Source: Pigoraptor vietnamica
Lineage: Eukaryota; Opisthokonta; Filasterea
DNA length: 42,545 bases
NCBI GenBank assembly: GCA_943704525.1
Contig: CALSCQ010000130.1
Span: 1 to 42,545, forward strand
Direction of reading: 5' to 3'
Shown: piece by piece, positions 31,862 through 42,545 of the stretch
Position numbering within the stretch: position 1 is the stretch's first letter
Layout: each line of letters starts with the position of its first letter
Notes under the pieces: model-generated
Databases searched by the model: none
The model's input: the letters and a program-made list of their open reading frames with translations, nothing else
What the model was told of the DNA's origin: nothing
Made by a program: the position numbers and the translations under genes

Positions 31862-34800
31862 ATGGCGTCGGCCGGTGCATGCAGCGCGGCGGACGAGTTT
31901 CGCAGAGTGTTCGTGGACGACGCATCGTTCGATCGCATCGCACATTCGACAGATGTGCCGCACATGGTTGAGGCGCTCCTCGTCTCGCTTAATATGGCGT
32001 GCGAACAGACTGCGTGGGGTCGGAGAGCACGGCCGCAAGAAAAACGCTTCGGTAGGCCCTTAGCCTCTCTCTGTTCGTCGATTTCGTCGCGCACACACGA
32101 GCGATGATCGAGCGTCCTCTTCTCCTTCCTTCACCCCTGTCCCTTTCTCTATCGCCGGCGACCCACGGGCACATGCCCTTACTGACGGTTGCGCTCCTTC
32201 CCATTAATCGACAGAAAGCGACGCGCATCAAGACGGCGGCGACTTACGCCGTCGGTCTTGCGCGCGAGGTCCACCGACGCGGTTGTCGGGGCGAGCTCAC
32301 GGGCCTTGCCGTGGACCCGAGCGCATGGGAGAGTGCGTGGTCGAATCTCGTGTCGTGCATTGTAGGCACTCCCGTGGACGACGGGTCCATGCGGCGGGCC
32401 GAAGCGACGCAGCTACTCGCCTGCTTTTCCCTCTGCCGCTTCAGAGAGCTGTGTCCGCAGCGCGTGTTCGACAGTCTGCTGGCGAACGAGGCGCTTGAGG
32501 CGTCGCTGTGCGCGGAGGTGGGCGGCACGGGGGAAACGCAGTCTGCGAAGCTGACGAACCGCGCGTCGATGGCCTCGGTCGCTTTCCTCCACATCTATCG
32601 GAAATTCGCCGACATGCCTGCGATGCACATGCGCTGTGCGACAGCCGTCCTCGCCGATTCGGACATCTCGATCGACGAGGCTCTGGACTACCTCCGCGAG
32701 ATGGCGAAAGTCCGCCATACGAGACATGCTCGACTGTTATGTGCGCGATGGCATAGCGCACCTCATGCGCGAGCGAGACCGACACGGCAGCTACCCGTTC
32801 CCGATCGTCATGGAGTGCCTCGAGGTGTCGCTCGCAATGCAGCAGGCGCTGTGGGACTGCAACGAGCGCGATGGCGTTCCCGCGCTTGACGGGACAAATG
32901 GAGCGACCGCTGGTAACAGGCGGTCCAACCTGCCGTTTCTCGTGGGTTGCAAGCGGACTGGAAAGGCGAAGGAAGAGCCCATTCTTTGGGACGCCGTGAT
33001 GTTTGTCCTTTCGCACCCTGTGGAAGACAGCGACAGGCGAGCGCGTCTGTCGAAGGTCGTTTTGCGGGCCATGCTCGAGCAGCACAAGTGGGAACGCGCC
33101 GGCGCCCTGCAACTCACCTGCGTGCGCGACGGCTTCCTGGACCCGCGCCTCTCGTGCCTGATGTTTCCAGGGCCCGCGGACGACGCTCTCTTTACGGAGT
33201 TGGTTGAGGGCATCCTTGACGACCCGCGCCGCACACCCGAGTTTGACGCCCTCTTTTTCCCGTGCATCGGGGCGAGGATCATGGTTGACCTTTTGCTGTT
33301 CCTGCGGCTGCGCGACCGTGCTGACTGCGAAGAGCCCGCTCGAGGGACCCCTGACGTCGCGAACGGCACTGGAGGGCTGATGTGCGGAGGGACGTGCGGT
33401 GTGTGTGCTGTTGACAACGCACTGGACGACCGGGATGTCGTTGTCGCGCGCCTTCTCCGAGTTCTCGCGCGGATGTGCGACCACGCGTCGCCGCTCGACA
33501 TGCCGGATTTGGCGAAAGAGTGGCCGGCGATCGCGTCGATGCTGATGCGGTGCTTAGCACGTGCAGTCGCCAACGGGCGCGATGAGCTTGGGCTGCGGGC
33601 CATGCGTGTGGCGGCGTCGTTTGGTAGGGTCTACGGGCGCGACCGCCTTCGACGTTCCTTGCGTCTTGCACGTGTGCCCACGTGCGTTTTACGATTTCCT
33701 GCAGGAGTGGGGTTCGCGGAGCGCCTGCGCTGACGATGCGCATTTCTTGCTCGAGTGGGTACCCACCCTCGGCTGGATTGTGGACGACGATGCCTATGCC
33801 ACTTCTAAACTAGAGACGGGTACATATTTGAAACTTGGCGCCTTGATAACCGGCGTCGTTCGATCTGCCGCAACGATTGATGCGGACAACGATTGGGCTG
33901 ATGCTCCGGTGAGGGCTCTGTGGGAGTACATGAGCACAGGGTCGATGGCTGCGCTGGTGCCGCTGGACGACGGCGGTTTTACGTACCGCCGCGATGCCGT
34001 CCTTGCGTGCGCATTTTGCGCCGGGCGGTATATGCTTCCGCGCTATCGCCTGTGCCGGCTGCTTGAAATGAAGGAGCCATCTATTTTCTCTGCCAACAAC
34101 ATTACGGGAGGGTGAGTGCATTGACCGGCACGTGTTTGCGTGTTGCTTGTTTACGTGCGTGTGGATGCGTCTTCGTCATTTTCGTTCTTGGTCTCTGTGA
34201 TGATGCATCCTCTGAGGTCTTACCTCTACTCATCGATTCGTATCCCGGTGTTTGCGCTTGCACTATCGTAGGCTGCGGTTGGCGATTCTGGTCTTCGCCG
34301 CCGACCCATCATCGTGGATGGCGGTTGGCGATTTCCTTGGCATTGCCGCCGCAAGGTCACTGGTGTCGTTTGCTGAAGTCGTCGTGTCCGTCGCTCGCTG
34401 GACTGAGAACCTGAAGTCGCGGCACGAAGCCCTTTTCGCATTGATCGAAGATGCGCTCAAGATGATTGCGCATTTGAAGGTGAGTGTGCGGCGCCGTTTG
34501 CCGAACCTGCGTCTTCTTTCGTAAAGCATGTGGTCCGGGCATCGCAGGGCCGAGACGCTGCGGTCGATGCGTGGAAATCGACAGGGCTCGACATCGCCGA
34601 CTTTGTGCCGAGAGAAATGCAAGACCAGCAAGTGAGGATTCTCTGTTCTCTGCTATGCGTGCGTGCTTGCGGGATCCTCGTTTCTTGGTTGCTTGGACTC
34701 ATTGCATTCCAATACTACACTCCAGGACAGAACATTCATGTCGGCTCTGACGGCCGCACTCGCACGCCGCCGCCCAAACTACGGCTGTGCGGCGTGCCAG

Positions 34801-35722
34801 TGCTCGCACACCCCTATTTCGCCGCGCTCGGCGGCCGCGATGACGGGCTCCACACGTGCCCAACTGATACGCGCCGCCGCACATGCGGGCAAGGTGCGTT
34901 GTTCGTGAACACAATTTGTCGTTTCGTCGTCTGCAAGGGCAGTTATGTATACGCGCACGATTGCAATTTGTTTTTTGACAGCAATCGTGACCGTGCGCCG
35001 TGGTTAAGAAGCTGCGGCCTGTCACGCGTTTCTCTTCGTTGTTACAATAGTTATCGCCGTCAAATCGTGTGTGATTGTCAGCGATTTGCTCGATGCACTC
35101 TTTGACGTTCCGCTAACTTGTAGACCCCGTGAATCGAACCACGGCGACGCCAACGGCTGGCGCGGCATCGGCGCATACTGCCAAGAAGAACAAGGCGAAG
35201 GAAAATCGGCGTAAGAAGGCGGCTGCGGCGGATGCGAGCGCGGCTCCCAGAGACGACGCGACCGCTGTTACACCCCCTCTGCCTTCCGCGTCGTCGGAGA
35301 TTTCGCCGTCGACCTCTGAGCCATGCGAGGAAACTACGCCGTGGGAGGAGACCAGCTGCGAGCAGTCGGACGACACTACGCCTTCGAGCTTCGAGCCGTT
35401 GGAAGATACGACGCCGTCTGACAGCGAGACACGGGAGGAGAATACGCCGTCGAATTTTGACCACGACACGCCGTCGAACTGCGAGCCGCGGAAGGAGACG
35501 ACGCCGTCGACTTTCGACCACGACACGCCAGTGCAAGATGGACACGTTGCCGCCGCCCAGGCACCGCCGCAGCGCACGTGCGCAGCATGCGGGGAAGGGG
35601 ACGTGAGGCTGCAGAAGTGCGGGGGGTGTCGCGCGGTTCGGTACTGTTCGCGTGAGTGCCAGAGGACTGCGTGGCCGCAGCACCGCGTGGCGTGCACGTG
35701 GGGTCCAGCGAGATCGCAGTAA
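31862..35722 (+). CDS. MYND zinc-finger protein with several reading-frame breaks
   Basis: Exons inferred: 31862-32051, 32215-34111, 34272-34479, 34548-34631, 34726-34893, 35124-35722; about 1045 residues if the breaks are ignored. The last exon ends with a complete MYND finger (CAACGEGDVRLQKCGGC, then YCSRECQ, W..H...C), a protein-interaction zinc module found in many regulators, preceded by a Lys/Ala segment and an acidic Thr/Ser repeat region (EETTPWEE, DDTTPSSFEP, DTPSNFDHDTPSN). The N-terminal 800 residues are not recognised and look helical. Frames fail to join at four points: the exon 1-2 junction, near 32707-32710, near 33627-33660, and the exon 5-6 junction. The first three each behave like one extra base and can be placed in or beside a homopolymer. 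This could be assembly error, a decaying gene, or an exon model I have wrong in places. Coding potential on either side of each break is strong. Confidence 0.7.
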
Positions 35723-36140
35723 ACGGCATACAACCAGATGGTCATCCCCTGTCGCAGTATCTTCTGCCGTGTGATGGGACCTTTGAGGCTGCTGGCGACA
35801 CGAAACCTTGACGGCCAGCTCATCGGATCGATTATCGCGGCATACTGTAGCGAGCTATATACAATGTCACGTGGTTGCCCTCACGTCCGCAGCATTACTC
35901 TGGTGCGCCGTTCATTCAGCAGCAATCCGGCAGCATGAGCGTCGGAGAGGTGTCACAATAAAGTGACACGATCGCTTGCCCGGCCAAAGAGGACAACGCC
36001 CGCGAACTAACAATCAAAAAACAGCGACGCGCAACACGCGTACGTTAAGCGACACACAACCAAAGACGCAAACGCCGGCGAAACACAACAACAGGAAACG
36101 AAACGCGACACAATGCTTGTCACGTAGGCGACGCAATACT
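35723..36140. other. Convergent spacer between MYND and P4-ATPase genes
   Basis: 3-prime ends of both neighbours. It contains a CACGTG at 35868-35873 and an aataaa motif at 35957-35962 that could serve the plus-strand gene as a polyadenylation signal. No further gene seen. Confidence 0.4.

Positions 36141-42545
<6,405 letters not shown>

Noticed and set aside
33630-33713. Short intron (GTCTAC ... tttcctgcag) to explain the second frame break in the MYND gene
   Set aside because: The phase fits and the acceptor is good, but the donor is poor and the removed bases read as plausible protein in the downstream frame (DVPCVLHVCPRAFYDFLQ). Left as an unresolved alternative.

Overview
The window is a stretch of nuclear DNA from a GC-rich, intron-rich unicellular eukaryote. 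All splice sites worked out here are GT-AG except one GC-AG. Exons are strongly GC-rich. Introns are short (about 90-380 bases) and full of alternating TG/CA tracts. COMMD10, a kinesin-4, a P4-ATPase and a protist-type pentameric ligand-gated channel point to a free-living protist with cilia or an elaborate endomembrane system. I cannot name the species. I saw no rRNA, tRNA, CRISPR or intact transposon. Both window ends look like contig ends: a G run inside COMMD10 at base 1, and a (GA)n tract at the other end.

Layout: 1-945 (-) 3-prime-truncated COMMD10, head-to-head with 1303-3369 (+) exosome subunit RRP41/EXOSC4 (8 exons, full length). 3650-7302 (+) is a 1113-residue ankyrin-repeat protein. 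7807-10343 (-) is a Ser/Ala/Gln-rich orphan. 11229-13123 (-) is a pentameric ligand-gated ion channel subunit lacking the Cys-loop cysteines, head-to-head with 13728-17541 (+), a membrane-anchored glutamate-carboxypeptidase-II-like M28 metallopeptidase. 17771-22471 (-) is a kinesin-4-like motor. 22927-27663 (-), 28226-29116 (-), 29574-30098 (+) and 30401-31003 (+) are four unrecognised proteins; coiled coil is likely in several of them. 31862-35722 (+) is a MYND zinc-finger protein whose reading frame breaks several times. 36141-42068 (-) is a P4-ATPase (lipid flippase) from the membrane segment before the phosphorylation site to the C terminus, its 5-prime part lying beyond the window.

Most genes are unrelated housekeeping or cytoskeletal functions, with no operon. 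The most suggestive neighbourhood is the divergent pair of a Cys-less ligand-gated channel and an ecto-peptidase of the family that releases glutamate from peptides. They share a 604-base intergenic region containing an AT-rich, hairpin-forming island unlike the surrounding DNA. Other notable items are an ATG-only first coding exon in RRP41, a GC-AG intron in the P4-ATPase, recurring diverged direct repeats inside introns, and frame breaks concentrated in the MYND gene.

Exon coordinates were worked out by hand from splice consensus, reading-frame continuity and remembered family motifs. No alignment or transcript evidence was available.
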